Positions 33,982 to 46,239 are shown, numbered from the stretch's first letter. The stretch: 64,000 nucleotides of DNA from Gigaspora rosea (GCA_003550325.1 QKWP01000046.1:1-64000), one strand, 5' to 3'. Made by a program: numbers and translations. The notes: generated from the sequence alone by a model not told the origin.

Positions 33982-36208
33982 CTAGCTGAACAGGTGGCGC
34001 TTACGCGCCACCTATATTACTTAAGGTTAAAGTAAATGTACGTATGTATATAAATTTTTATTGCTATACTTATTTTAATTTTAGAAAAGAGTTGTGCTGT
34101 TATTGATTAATATTTTATTCACTTCGAAAATAAATAGCACAAATTTTGTAGCAATAAACATATTATTATCACACTTGCTGAAATCGCCTACTGTGTCTAT
34201 TTGCCGCCCTATAAAGTAAATGAAATTAGAATAAATAGTAAATATTCATAACTTGAATGCTTAATTTAATTACTCTGAATTATTAAAAATTCTTTATACT
34301 CACAAATTAGACCGTTTAAGTTAAAATTTTGTTTAGCATTATTATTATTTTTTTTTGTATTTATACAAAAATATAAAATAAAATATAATGTACTGAAAAT
34401 TCTCAATATAATTGAAACATTCATATTACTATGCTGACCATTATGTCAGCTAATTTGCCATTTACATTTGTTTAATTTGAGAAGAATTCAGTAGGTATCG
34501 TTAAACGAAAATAAACTTCAAATGGCTTATTACGAATAAAGTTAATTAAAAGTAAAAAATTGTTAATAGCTCATTTTAGATATTTGACTTAATGAATATT
34601 ATTTATACTCACAGATTGAAATGAAATTAAATTGCAAATATTCATAATTTAACTAAGTTTATGAACTCTGTTACTGAAATATCATTTTAAAAAACCATAA
34701 CAACGCACTGTTGCAAATTCGAAATTGTGACATTAGAGATTCAAATTTTTGTATATAGATCTTCTTTCCTTTATTTCGTATAGATAGCTTTCATTTCTAT
34801 TTTTGTATAATACTTTAAATGTTAGTCTATATATGTATAAACTTGATGATTGATATATAATCGCCCCTTTTTGTAAAATCTTCATAACACGTTAACGTGT
34901 TGGCGCGTATGCGTGTTAAAGGCACAGATTATAAAGATTCTCGATAGCACATCAACGTGTTAGGCTTAGTAGCACCATTGTTGAATAGCATGTAACGTGT
35001 TAAGCAGCACACTAACGTGCCAAACAACACGTTAATGTGTAGCATATTAAATTCAAATGTATTTAAATGAATGAATTTGACTTCAACAAAGAGAGACATG
35101 CGAAGTCCCTTTGATTTTACTTAAGGAAAAATAAGGAAGTAAGCTAGTGTAGTACTGAAGAGACCTTTATTTGAGTAAATCAAAAATTATCTCCTAGCAA
35201 CATTTGAGTTAGATTGGTCAAATGTATACACTCTCTTTAATAAAGGACAATTCAGTGAAGAGTTAACAAACTCAGTTAGAGTTCAACCCTTTAAAATTAG
35301 AGTAGAAGCGTTAGCTCTAGTGATTATACCGAAAGATCCTTGAATTAATAAACTGTTGATATTATAGTAAACTAATAACCTCACAAATTACAAACCATCT
35401 TTTGTTTTTTTCTATTTCTTTTTTTTTTTTTAGGCAACGATTTTTATTATATGTTTGTAACTAATAGTTTAAAATTCGTATATTATTAAAAAAGTAAAAA
35501 AAGATATATAGCCAAAAGAAATATGAAAATTCTGGATCAACCCGAATCGGAAATCTAAAGAAATAGTATAGAAGTATAAGAACCGGGAATAAATATTTAT
35601 TAAAGGCTCAGGTTCATGTGATTTTAAGATACATTTAAGCCACCTTAATTCGCATGCTCGAATTTTTTGGCAATTTCTCATTGGTACGTACGAACAGGTA
35701 CATTTATATTTATTTAATGCATAGAGAATAAAACCTGTTTTAAGTGTAACAGGCATCAAAATGTAATTTTTAATGTGGTTGGTACACGATATTCGTTTAA
35801 TAGATGGTACATATAAGGTTTTTTTTAGCCAGTGACTTTTACTCTTTGTTTGTAACTAATAGTTTAAATAGTTTAAAACTTGTATATTATTAATAAAAGA
35901 TAAAATAAGATATTTAATCAAAAAGAATGTTGAAATCCTGGATCCCCGAATTTGAAATCTGAAGAAATAGTATAGAAGTATAAATAAGAACCGGGAATAA
36001 ATATTTATTTATGGCTCAGGTTTAAGATATATTCAAATTTACATGCTCGAATTTTTGGCAATTTCTCATTGGTACGTACTTACGAACCGGTATGTTTATA
36101 TTTATTTAATGCTTATAGAATAAAACCTGCTTTAAGTATAACAGGCATCAAGAACGTAACTTTTAATAGTGGACGGCACACGATGTTCTTTTAACATATA
36201 GTATAAGA
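33982..36208 (-). mobile_element. Non-autonomous Helitron (2227 bp)
   Basis: On the minus strand it begins TCTTATACTATATG directly after A (36209) and ends with a 9-bp stem hairpin (AGGTGGCGC-GTAA-GCGCCACCT, 34013-33992), six bases, then CTAG before T (33981). Units 1 and 3 have the uninterrupted site, so insertion occurred between A and T with no duplication, as Helitrons do. No Rep/helicase coding is present. It contains a segment (about 34755-35245) homologous to the kinase upstream region outside it. Confidence 0.88.
35400..36200. repeat. 395-bp tandem duplication inside the Helitron
   Basis: GTTTGTAACTAATAGTTTAA occurs at 35453 and 35848, and the next about 330 bases repeat with moderate divergence (AGAACCGGGAATAAATATTT, TCTCATTGGTACGTAC, TAACAGGCATCAA in both). 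Confidence 0.85.
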
Positions 36209-37993
36209 TGTTATGAGGATTCGTTTGATCACTTCTTTATTTGGATATTTGTGAATGTATAACCTATAGTAATATTATAATAATAAATTACCAATTTATT
36301 TTAACAAGCGAATACACAGTGTAATCACAAATTATTATAGAAAATATTTATTAGCGCAATAAAAATTTGTAGCTAAAATTTAGTCGATTGATTTGCCAAA
36401 AATTTTACCGACTCTAGTCTGACCCGATAAACAGGGAACTTTTCCTGCTAAGGAATTTGTAAACATTTTCCGAAACCAAATATTTCTGCACTTCCATGAA
36501 TGTTTTGTCGTACATATTTCTTCTTTTATTTTTTATGACCATAAATTTGTCTAATTAAGTTATTAAGTCTAAAAGATGGGCAAAGTTATACTAAATATTA
36601 TTACTTATTATAATATTTCTAATTATTTCTTCTAATATTTAAAGTAATAATAATACTAATAATAAGTAAATAATTATGGTGTATTCAAAGTTCACTCTGA
36701 TCAGCAAAAATTGTTGAGTTTAAAATTTACTTTCCAGATTTAAAACAACAATTAGCGTTAGTACTAAAATATAAATGTTAAGTACTAGGGATATAAAATT
36801 ACAGTAATTTTACTTAATTGTACGTAATTTTAGTAAACTGAAATTTCATGTAATTGTAATTTTGAACACATGACATTTAGTTACAATTCGGATCATACAT
36901 TCAAATCAAATGATGCATTAATGCTGGCTGAACATTTATAAATTTGGTACTTTATATATTACGTGATGAAAATTACATGAAAAATTGTAATTATGTAACA
37001 CAACTCTAAATTGTCCTGAACATAACGGAGAACTTATTGGGGGGTAAAGGACCAGTGTCGAGTTCGTTTACGTCATCTGTTTATTCTGACACATAAACGT
37101 ATTTTAGTACGTAGCTCTTGATTTTTTATATAAAATTTTGCGTAGATCTAAAAAGATTATAGTAAAAAAAAGAAAAAAATTTTTAGATCCCGTATAATCT
37201 TTTGTAAAGTTAAAAATCGAATATGGTCTGAATAGCTTGTAGAGACAATATTTTGTAGCATCCGTATGTACGTACGTCGTACGTAAAGTATGACAAAAAT
37301 CTAGAGCATGCAAACAAAACCACGGGTCGGCCTGCATGTGTAATCATTACGTAATTTTGGCTTAAAGTTTTTGGGTGAATTAGGCCTGCTTAATAATAAA
37401 ATTAGACAAACGTTTACTTTTGATTTGCCAAATTACTTTTACTATTTGATTACCTAATACAGTCGCCTTCCTCTATAATTACCTCTTAAATAATCACTAA
37501 TTCGATATAATCACAATTTTTTATTTCTTATAAAATCCTTGTGTAGTCACAATTCAATTAACATTTTTAATTTAATTGCTGATCCGGATAAGATCGGCAT
37601 AAAATATATAAAATCTTAGGGATAAGTATATTAGTGATTTATAATATATGTTGTTACGGGGGAAATGGACAATATTTTATATACGATTCAAATGATGACA
37701 AGAAGGCAGTTCGCCAGAGGGTGACTTGATGATTTAACAAGATTTAGTATAAAAGTGACTTATGTATTAATACTAGACTGAGTTTAATATATATTTTATT
37801 GACTTTAACTGTAGATAATCCGAAGATTGTCCTTAGGAAGAGCGAAGCAACTTCTTTTTATACTTTCTGACTATTATAGAAACTACGAAGCTTTAATAAA
37901 CTAAAACCATACGTTATTTTACCTCACTCGACTTTAACATGCCATGTGTATCAGGCGATATATGGCATGATATAACTAAATCACCCAACCTAC

Positions 37994-38339
37994 GTAGTTC
38001 CAAAAAAATTTCCGGTCATGTGACTTTTGTGGCGCAAACCAATTGAATTTTAGGATCAGGTATAACGTAAAAATCGCGCTTTTTATGATTTTTCATAAAA
38101 ATCACTAATAATTCTGAATGAAATCGTCTATTGCGCATTAACAAAAAAATTCCTTGCAAATTTTGGTATTAGTAGCGCTCTAACCAAGCGTCTAACTCAA
38201 ACCCTAACCACTCGATTTATTACTTTAATTCTTTCGCTTTATTCGATTTTTGACTTTTCACATTACACCTAATCTCAAAATTTGATTGGTTTGTGCCACA
38301 AAAAGTCACATGACCGAAAATTTTTTGTGGGTGAGCTAC
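37994..38339. mobile_element. MITE, unit 2 copy
   Basis: Inverted ends around CCGGTCATGTGACTTTTGTG and its complement CACAAAAAGTCACATGACCG, continuing out to GTGGGTGAGCTAC. The same element is at 58306-58673, so it predates the unit 2/3 duplication. The centre carries AAACCCTAACC. Confidence 0.75.
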
Positions 38340-38631
38340 TATCGTCTAACAACACAGTAAGGCTAAGCCTCATTCATTGAGATTATGTAAGGCCGGATGT
38401 TACATATAATGTGGCATAGTATTATTTTATGATCGACGTTATTTAATGCCCGTGACAATGCACAACCTGGTTCTTAAAGATTACAAAAATGACAAAACTC
38501 TCTGTTACATTAATAGAAAATGGAATATTAGACAAAATCTTCATTATGGCCATATTCACATTACTGGTGGTGACTTTCTAATATAAGCAAAAAAAATACT
38601 TTCCTATCTGAATTGGTCAAAAAATAAAATA

Positions 38632-39420
38632 CAGTGGCCTACCATATTATTGTGGACACTTTTCAAAAATTTATACAGAGCTAAATATATAAGGTATCAA
38701 GCTAAAATTAAATTATATATTCTTTAAATATATACCTTTTAATTTATGCTACAGTTTTTAAAATAATTAAGTTTAAGTAAATTTTTAAATTTTTGCATTT
38801 GACCGGTTTTCTAAATTTTAATATAGTTTTCATAATAAACAGAATTACTAAATATAGTAATAGATAAACTTAAATTTTTTATTAATAAACTAGCAATTAT
38901 TTTTAAATAAATTTAGTTAGTATAACAAAATGCACATATCTTTAAAATTTTATAATTTTTTAAAAAAATTTAGTTAATTACTATATATAGTAATAAAATT
39001 ACTATATTTGGTAATTGATATAATTTTGAATTAAAAATTGCATTTTTATATTTAGAAATAATAACTACCTTAAATTTTTATAAAATTTTAAAAATTTTTG
39101 GGATTATATGTAATTTGCTATGCTGAATAATTTTTGCTTATTTTTGAAGTTCAATTAGCTTAATAAAAAATTAATTTTTACTATGCAGTTATTTTTTAAT
39201 TAATTTTGTACAATAATAAAAACCGGTCAATCTTAAAAATCTAAAATTTTACTTAAATTTAATTATTTTAAAAACTGTAGCATATAATTTTTTAAACTTT
39301 TTTTTATTTAAAAGGTATAGATTTAAAGAATATATAATTTAATTTTTTAGCTTAATATCTTATATATTTAGCTCTGTATAAATTTTTAAAAAGTGTCCAC
39401 AATAATATAGTAGACTAGTG
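38632..39420. mobile_element. Tc1/mariner-like non-autonomous element with long TIRs
   Basis: Ends CAGTGGCCTACCATATTATT / CACTAGTCTACTATATTATT, then shared TGTGGACACTTTT. TA lies on both sides, and unit 3 has the empty site with one TA near 58977. The inverted arms extend about 200 bp inward (CTGTAGCATA versus TATGCTACAG). 789 bp, no transposase. Confidence 0.88.
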
Positions 39421-40449
39421 TAATTTTGAATTTTTTATGATAGTTGTTATTAACTATGTATGTAGTGTGAATAAAATAAGTTTTATACATGTTTCAACAA
39501 TAGAGGATAGTTTTGTACACTTAAAGTTTATAAAAGATCTAAAATTAAAGCCAGATTAATGGCTCATCACTAAATAAAGTGTGGCAAAAATAGAATATTT
39601 GAAAATATACTTGTATTCAACTTTTTGGACTTGAAATTTCTGATGTGCAAATCATTAATTTGTTAGCATCATGTTCCTACTTGCTTACTATAGAATTATA
39701 TAATTATATTCTTATGAGGTCTCTTTTTGATTATTAGTTAAAGTGAAAACCACTTGCAGATATAAATAGGCATAGCTTGTTTCCAAATTGGCATGAAAGT
39801 CAAATTAATATTGTTGAGCTTTATTCAAGCCTTGAAATTATTTATCTGCTGATTTACTAATTTAGTAATTATAAAATAGAGTGCTTAGTTGCAATACTTT
39901 GTGCAAGTAGTTGCTATAATGTTACTCCATGAACACTTGAAGAATCAAAGGTAATAATTCAAAATTTTTATTATAATGTAATATTATCTATAAATAAAAA
40001 ATATGTGTCATAAAAATATTAGGCAACATATTAACAATTATGTAGTTTAGAATTTTAAATAGCACACCAAGCTATATCCCTAATAAAGCTCATATTTTTG
40101 CAATATTTTAATCAAGCACTAGTAATAACAGAAAACATAAGAAATAGAAAAAGGCAAATTCTATCTATAATTTAATAATTTTAGTTATTTAAACTAAAAG
40201 TGAATTTGGGCATAAGTATTAATTTTAATAACTTTAGTTAGGCCACTCCAATTTAATTTTTTGTTTAACATTACAAGTTCAAAATTTTTTAGAGAGGGGG
40301 GGACTTAAACAACAAATGATTAGGTCCGGTTTGGGTCCGGCCAGGATCGGAATAGGACTGGCTCAGGTCCAGTCCAGGATCAGACCAGACTCAGACTCTA
40401 AATTTTATACAGACTGGTCTGAGTCTGAATATACTTATATTTATTTTTT

Positions 40450-41818
40450 GGTGCTGACAAGTTTACTTAGTGCATGAAGTTAGAATTAATTAGTAAAATT
40501 TTATGAATCATAAGATTTTATAGAATTTTATTAATAAAATTTTATAAAATCTTATAATACACAAACTTTTATTAATTAATTCTACCTTTATGCACTAAGT
40601 AAACATATTCAGCTCCTAAAAATGCATCAAATCAGCAGAGTTATTTTTATTTTACTTAAAATTTTGAGAATAGATGCATGATTTTAGATTTTTGATCAAA
40701 AAAGTCAAATTTAAGCATCTTTTCTCCAAATTTCAAGTAAATAAAAACAATTCTGCTGATTTAATGTATTTTTAGACTCTGAACAAGTTTACCTGGTGAA
40801 ATAAGTTAGAATTAATTAGTAAAATTTTATGAATCATAAGATTTTATAGAATTTTATTAATAAAATTTTATAAAATCTTATAATACACAAATTTTTATTA
40901 ATTAATTCTAACTTTATGCACTAAGTAAACATGTTCAGCACCTAAAAATACATCAAATCGGCAGGGTTAGTTTTATTTTACTTGAAATTTGGATAATAGA
41001 TGCATAATTTTGGATTTTTGATCAAAAAAGCAAAATTTAAGCATCTTTTCTCCAAATTTCAAGTAAAATAAAAACAACACTGCCGATTTAATGTATTTTT
41101 AGGCTCTGAACAAGTTTACCTAGTGAAATAAGTTAGAATTAATTAGTAAAATTTTGTGAATCATAAGATTTTATAGAATTTTATTAATAAAATTCTATAA
41201 AATCTTATGATTCATAAAATTTTACTAATTAATTCTAACTTAATTCACTAAGTAAACTTGTTCAGAGCCTAAAAATACATTAAATTGGCAGTCTTGTTTT
41301 TATTTTACTTGAAATTTGGAGAAAAGATGCTTAAATTTGACTTTTTTGATCAAAAATCCAAAATTATGCATCTATTCTCCAAATTTCAAGTAAAATAAAA
41401 ATAACCCTGCCGATTTGATGTATTTTTAGGTGCTGTACATGTTTACTTAGTGCATAAAGTTAGAATTAATTAATAAAAATTTGTGTATTATAAGATTTTA
41501 TAAAATTTTATTAATAAAATTCTATAAAATCTTATGATTCATAAAATTTTACTAATTAATTCTAACTTAATTCACTAAGTAAACTTGTTCAGAGCCTAAA
41601 AATACATTAAATTGGCAGTCTTGTTTTTATTTTACTTGAAATTTGGAGAAAAGATGCTTAAATTTGACTTTTTTGATCAAAAATCCAAAATTATGCATCT
41701 ATTCTCCAAATTTCAAGTAAAATAAAAGCAATACTGCCGATTTAATGTATTTTTAGGCTCCGAACAAGTTTACCTAGTGAAATAAGTTAGAATTAATTAA
41801 TAATAATTTGTGTATTAT
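40450..41818. repeat. 327-bp tandem array of alternating palindromes
   Basis: Unit starts (GTTTAC) at 40461, 40787, 41114, 41441 and 41768 give periods of 326-327 bp. Each unit joins two palindromes: A, about 150 bp, around TTAGAATTAATTAGTAAAAT / TTTATTAATAAAA; and B, about 175 bp, around TTTTTGATCAAAAA. The fifth unit is broken by the insertion at 41819 and resumes at 43830. Confidence 0.93.
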
Positions 41819-41825
41819 GTAATAG

Positions 41826-41962
41826 ATATTTAATGGATTGCCATAGATATCATGCATAATCACGGGGCGGTCATTTATCATGCGTCGGTGCGGCGCAGCC
41901 GCACTGACGCATGATGACCGCCTCGTGATGACGCATGATATCGAGGCTGACATAAATATCTG
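41826..41962. repeat. Imperfect hairpin at the left end of the recombinase insertion
   Basis: Arms of about 55-65 bp (GATATCATGCATAATCACGG, GGCGGTCATTTATCATGCGT versus ACGCATGATGACCGCC) meet at GCGGCGCAGCCGC. The GC-rich centre contrasts with the flanks. Confidence 0.85.
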
Positions 41963-42034
41963 TTTTATCCCCTGGATCCTAACGTCCGTGATTTTCCCAC
42001 TGATATTTTCTCTTTTGACTTTTCTTTCTTAAAA

Positions 42035-43360
42035 ATGCCAAACCGACGTCAAAAAATGGAAGACTTTCATAACACAGTAGTTCCTATTTTTACTAGTGCA
42101 CGCACTTATACTCCCGAAAGTATTTCTGAAGAAAGTACAAGCTCTGTGTTAAATTTTGATACCAGTACACCAAGGTCTGAAATAGAACAAAAACTGGATT
42201 TTTACAGGAAAAAAGCTGCAGTTTACAATACGGAAAAGTCTACACAAAACTGGATGAAGAAGTTTGAAGAATTTCATAATCAATATAATTATGTTACACC
42301 ACTTGAATCAATCAAAGATCCTCATCTTATTGAGCAACAATTATGTGAATATATTGCGCAAATGACTAAGAAAGATGGTAACGAATATAAGGCCACAACT
42401 ATTAAGCAAGCTATTGATGGAATTAATAGATAAATTAGTAAAAATGGAGCAATTCGTGGTTTTAACTTGCATGACAAATATCAATTTACAAATTTGCATG
42501 ATATTTTAAATGGTAAAATGAAAGATTTACAAGAGAAAGAGTTGGGTGAAAAGGAAGGATCGATGGCATTAACAGCTCAACAAGTAAAAGAAATTCTAGA
42601 TGATGAATTCTTGGATCCTAAAACACCTCAAGGTTTATTGTATAGAGTTTTTTTCCGTATCGCGACTATTTTTGCATGCAGAGGTGGAGAGCATTATACA
42701 CTCCAAATCAATCAATTTCAGATTCAATCTGATGGCAGCATTTTATTTTACTGATACCATAGTAAGAATAATCAGCAAGGAATTCAAGGAGGTGATGCAC
42801 ATCAAATTCACTTACCACCTGATCCACCTGGTACTTTTGGTCCCATTAGTGATTTTATAAAATATATTTCCAAACGTCCTTCTGATGCTCCTAGCAAATT
42901 TTATTTACATCCAAACTTGAATTGGCGAGATACTGGTAGTTGGTATTCTAAAAATTATTGTGGCATAAACAGGGTTGGAAATTTTATGAAAGATATTGGG
43001 CAAAAAATTAAAGTTAAGCTTCCTGAAGGAATTTTAATAAACCATACTGGTAGAAAAACTGTGGCTCAAATTCTTCAAGATGCTGATGTACCAGAAGATG
43101 CAATTATGAACTTTACAGGTCATAAAAGTGTACAAGGAGTACATGTATATAAGAGCGTTAATGAACATCAACAAATTAATACAATAAAAACTTTGATCGG
43201 TACTATTGAACCATCTAATATTGAGCCATTAAGAAATCCAAACAAGATAAATCAAGTTTCTTCCACTATACCTGAAATTACAGGATTACATGTTAATAGT
43301 AATACCAATACTGTCGCTCAAGATATAAATATGGTTCAAGGAGAATTTCAAAATCAATGA
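42035..43360 (+). pseudogene. DUF3504/Crypton-type tyrosine recombinase with two in-frame stops
   Basis: One continuous frame of 442 codons broken by TAA (42431-42433, codon 133) and TGA (42752-42754, codon 240). The protein resembles eukaryotic phage-integrase-like recombinases of the ZMYM2/KIAA1958 (DUF3504) type. N-terminal helical SAM-like region: STQNWMKKFEEFHNQYN. Catalytic domain: Arg in CRGGEH (codon 216), H-x-x-R in HTGRK (337-340), His in FTGHKSV (363) and a likely Tyr nucleophile in HVYKS (372). The C-terminal 60 residues are Asn/Thr-rich. Start is ATG with MPNRRQKMEDF. Sequence on both sides of each stop reads as normal protein, so these are recent nonsense mutations or reassigned/readthrough codons. 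DNA cutting and rejoining is the family role; substrates are unknown. Confidence 0.87.
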
Positions 43361-43829
43361 TCTATTTTTAATAATTGCCATTTCACGAATATTACATTTC
43401 ATTTTTAATAAGCATTATATTTTATTACAATATTGATAATAATTTTTTTTTTATACATATTATTCATTTAAAATAATTATGTGAAAAATTTCTTAGGTAG
43501 AATTATAATTCAAAATTAGCAATAAGAATTTGTAAAGGACTAATTCTATCAATTATTAATAGCACAATATCGAAATTATAAAAGGCAATTATAGTGTAGC
43601 ATTTTATATTGTTTAAAGAAGTACAATAAATAAAATTTGCTTTTATATAATTAAAATGTTGATTCCGTATAAGACAATTTTAAAGATAAACATTTTATTA
43701 AAAATTCACGGGAGCTGCATAATATGATGAGGGGCCGTTGAATAATTTTTGATATTTTCACGGATAATCAGTTGCATGAAAATATTAGTGTTTAGTATCA
43801 CGGACGACCATTAGGAGACATGGGATAAA

Positions 43830-44240
43830 AGATTTTATAACATTTTATTAATAAAATTCTATAAAATCTCATGATTCATAAAATTTTACTAATTAATTCT
43901 AACTTAATTCACTAAGTAAACTTGTTCAGAGCCTAAAAATACATTAAATCGGCAATCTTGGTTTTATTTTACTTGAAATTTGGAGAAAAGATGCTTAAAT
44001 TTGACTTTTTTGATCAAAAATCCAAAATTATGCATCTATTATCCAAATTTCAAGTAAAATAAAACCAACCCTGCCGATTTGATGTATTTTTAGGTGCTGT
44101 ACATGTTGACTTAATGCATAAAGCTAGAATTAATTAATAAAAATTTGTGTATAATAAGATTTTATAAAATTTTATTAATAAAATTCTATAAAATCTTATA
44201 ATTCATAAAATTTTACTGATTAATTCTAACTAACTTATAT
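43830..44240. repeat. Continuation of the 327-bp palindrome array
   Basis: Resumes the interrupted unit (GATTTTATAACATTTTATTA) and adds one further A palindrome from 44103. Removing the insertion restores a spacing of about 323 bp. Confidence 0.85.
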
Positions 44241-44435
44241 AATGTTCCTAGGTTTAGCATGACTGTATCATGCAGCTACTCTAATTTGGTGATCTTTCTG
44301 TATGGGTTTTTTTTAGTAATGTGAAAGTGAAATTTGAATCTAAAAGTTATATATATGTTGTTTAACTCCCCCATAATTTGCTCAATCTAGAGGGGGGGGT
44401 TATGTTAAACATAGATTTAAATTAGAGCGGCCTTA

Positions 44436-45066
44436 TTTAAAAATAAAAGCAAATTTGGATATAAGCATTAATTTATAATTATTTATGTCAAAATTTTATA
44501 AATTTGAATAATAATTCTATAGTTTTAAATTAATATTAATAGGTTAAACACTATACAAATTCAGAGTTGCAAAAACATGCAAAAATATTTGAATATTGTG
44601 CTTTAACTTTGACAAAACTAGTTATTCATTGCACAAAATTAATAACAGAGCAATTAAATCAATTTGAATTTATTTATAACTAAAGAAAATATTAATATAT
44701 TATCATATAAAACAGATAAATCAATGGGCTTATCTGTATTATACCTTCAGAATTACAAAAAAGCTTTATGGATAAATTTTATAAAGAATATTCCAATGCA
44801 TGCAATTTCAACCTTTATGGCTCAATTAAAAGATAAAAGATTTGTATATAAATAAATCTTAAAGGTTTTGTACTGCAAGTAATAAGTTAAGTTATAAAGT
44901 TTTTGAAGAACTCAAGTTATTTATTAATACTAAAATTAAGAATATTGAACTTAGAAAATATTGTTATAGTGCTATAGCACTGTAGTGCTACTCTATATGT
45001 AATAAATAAAATTGGTATAACAAGTAAATCAAAACAATTTTAACAAACAAAATAAGAGTAAAGATA
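44436..45066. other. Duplicated AT-rich DNA, no gene supported
   Basis: Matches 59805-61290 of unit 3. A short open stretch at 44664-44855 is present in unit 3 only with altered and shifted sequence, so it is not treated as a gene. Confidence 0.55.
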
Positions 45067-45071
45067 ATAAG

Positions 45072-45619
45072 TGTCAGGGGTGATGCTGAAATCCAAGTGA
45101 TCTATATATCATTAGATCTCCTACAATTTCTGAAAAATCGTGTAAACAATCAATCACCTACATAATCAAAACAATCTGAACGCAATAACCGGTTGGTATA
45201 CCTATATGCTGCATAAATCGCATTCTTGATACCTATATATAGAAAACCTTCTAACTGTACCAAAAAGGTGACCCTAACTCTAACCCTAATCACAAAGCAA
45301 AAAGTGTCTATAAAACCACTAACAAAAAAATTTTTAGTTAAATCTAGTATATTTCGTAGTTAGGGTTAGGGTTGGGTTAGGGTCGCCTTTTTGATACAGT
45401 TAGAAGGTCTTTTTATATAAATATCAAGAATGCGATTTATGCAACATATAGGCATTTATGGAATTAACCTGACCAGCTATACTGTATATAGCATTTGATT
45501 GTTTTGATTATGTAGTATAGATCAATTGTTTACACAATTTTCAGAAATTTTAGGAAATCTATTGCATACAGAGATCACGTAGATTTCAGTATCATCCAAT
45601 TTTAGTATCATCCCCGACA
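45072..45619. mobile_element. 548-bp MITE with ATAAG target duplication
   Basis: Ends TGTCAGGGGTGATGCTGAAA / TGTCGGGGATGATAC (right end read inverted). ATAAG lies on both sides (45067-45071 and 45620-45624), and unit 3 has the empty site AGATAATAAGTTAAAG near 61291-61306. The centre has opposed telomere-like runs (CCCTAACTCTAACCCTAA and TTAGGGTTAGGGTTGGG) around 45270 and 45370. Confidence 0.9.
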
Positions 45620-45891
45620 ATAAGTTAAGTTAAATAGTTCATAGTAAAATTTAGCAAGAAATTTTTTTTTATTAAAGCCCAAAAATAGTTTTTAAACAAA
45701 ATTTAAAGATATAATCAATTTTTTAAAAAATTCTTTATTTTTGTTACATAAACCTGTTATATTTAATCTTAAATTTTAATTAGTTAAAATGCCCTAGCAC
45801 TACAATACTGTAGCACTATAAATTAAATCTTTTGAACTTAAGATAGAATTTATATTTTAATTTTTTTCTTATTGGATATTTATATTTAATA

Positions 45892-46232
45892 CAGTCAAGC
45901 CTCTATAAATGCAATTTGTAGAGACAAGCCTACAATATGCATTTAGTGAGATTTGCATTTAGAGAGAGCCAATTAAATTGCAGCATTAAAAATTAGATTA
46001 TTATGTTTGTATAACTTCTACTAAAAACTGTATAACCCATCTTAAATACTAAAATTTGAATGGCTATGTGTATTTAGGAAGGTTAATGTGCTATAAAATG
46101 TTATTCAAAGAACATGTATTTACAGAATATAGAACGTGCATTTAGCACTAATAACATCTTACAGAAAAGAAAAAAATATGCATTTAGGGAGATATTGCAT
46201 TTATAAAGGTTGCATTCATAGAGGTTTGACTG
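45892..46232. mobile_element. pogo/mariner-type MITE, TA-flanked
   Basis: Ends CAGTCAAGCCTCTATAAATG / CAGTCAAACCTCTATGAATG (right end read inverted); TA on both sides; unit 3 has the empty site with a single TA near 61573. 341 bp, no ORF. Confidence 0.9.
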
Positions 46233-46239
46233 TATTATA

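Larger units (their letters stand above)
41819..43829 (+). mobile_element. Crypton-like tyrosine-recombinase element
   Basis: About 2.0 kb inserted into the fifth unit of the 327-bp array, which resumes precisely afterwards. Contains the hairpin, then TTTTATCCCCTGGATCCTAA and, at the right end, its imperfect inverse ending GGGATAAAA, flanking the recombinase gene. Whether the hairpin belongs to this element or to an earlier insertion is unresolved. Confidence 0.65.
40241..44432. mobile_element. 4.2-kb TIR element with TTA target duplication (Harbinger-like ends)
   Basis: Inverted ends GGCCACTCCAATTTAATTTT and GGCCGCTCTAATTTAAATCT (right end read inverted), both then reaching TGTTTAACAT. TTA lies on each side (40238-40240 and 44433-44435). 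Unit 3 is uninterrupted near 59806, with a single TTA. A 3-bp TTA TSD and GGCC-type ends suggest PIF/Harbinger; the class is tentative because no Harbinger transposase is visible. The interior is a satellite-like palindrome array with a nested tyrosine-recombinase element. Confidence 0.8.

Noticed and set aside
35469..35759. 96-codon ORF
   Set aside because: Lies in the tandem duplication of the Helitron; the second tandem copy does not keep the frame.
37104..37337. 77-codon ORF, also at 57420-57629
   Set aside because: Shared by duplication but differing by frame-changing indels; the sequence is AT-rich and motif-free.
40450..41818. Possible CRISPR or centromere array
   Set aside because: Regular 327-bp units are palindromic and bounded by a TIR element with a TSD, so a transposon-borne satellite is the simpler reading.
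44664..44855. 63-codon ORF
   Set aside because: The paralogous sequence in unit 3 (60040-60220) carries indels that break it, so there is no sign of selection.
45265..45390. Chromosome-end telomere or internal telomere fusion
   Set aside because: The TTAGGG-like runs are short, opposed and wholly inside a MITE with its own TSD and an empty paralogous site.
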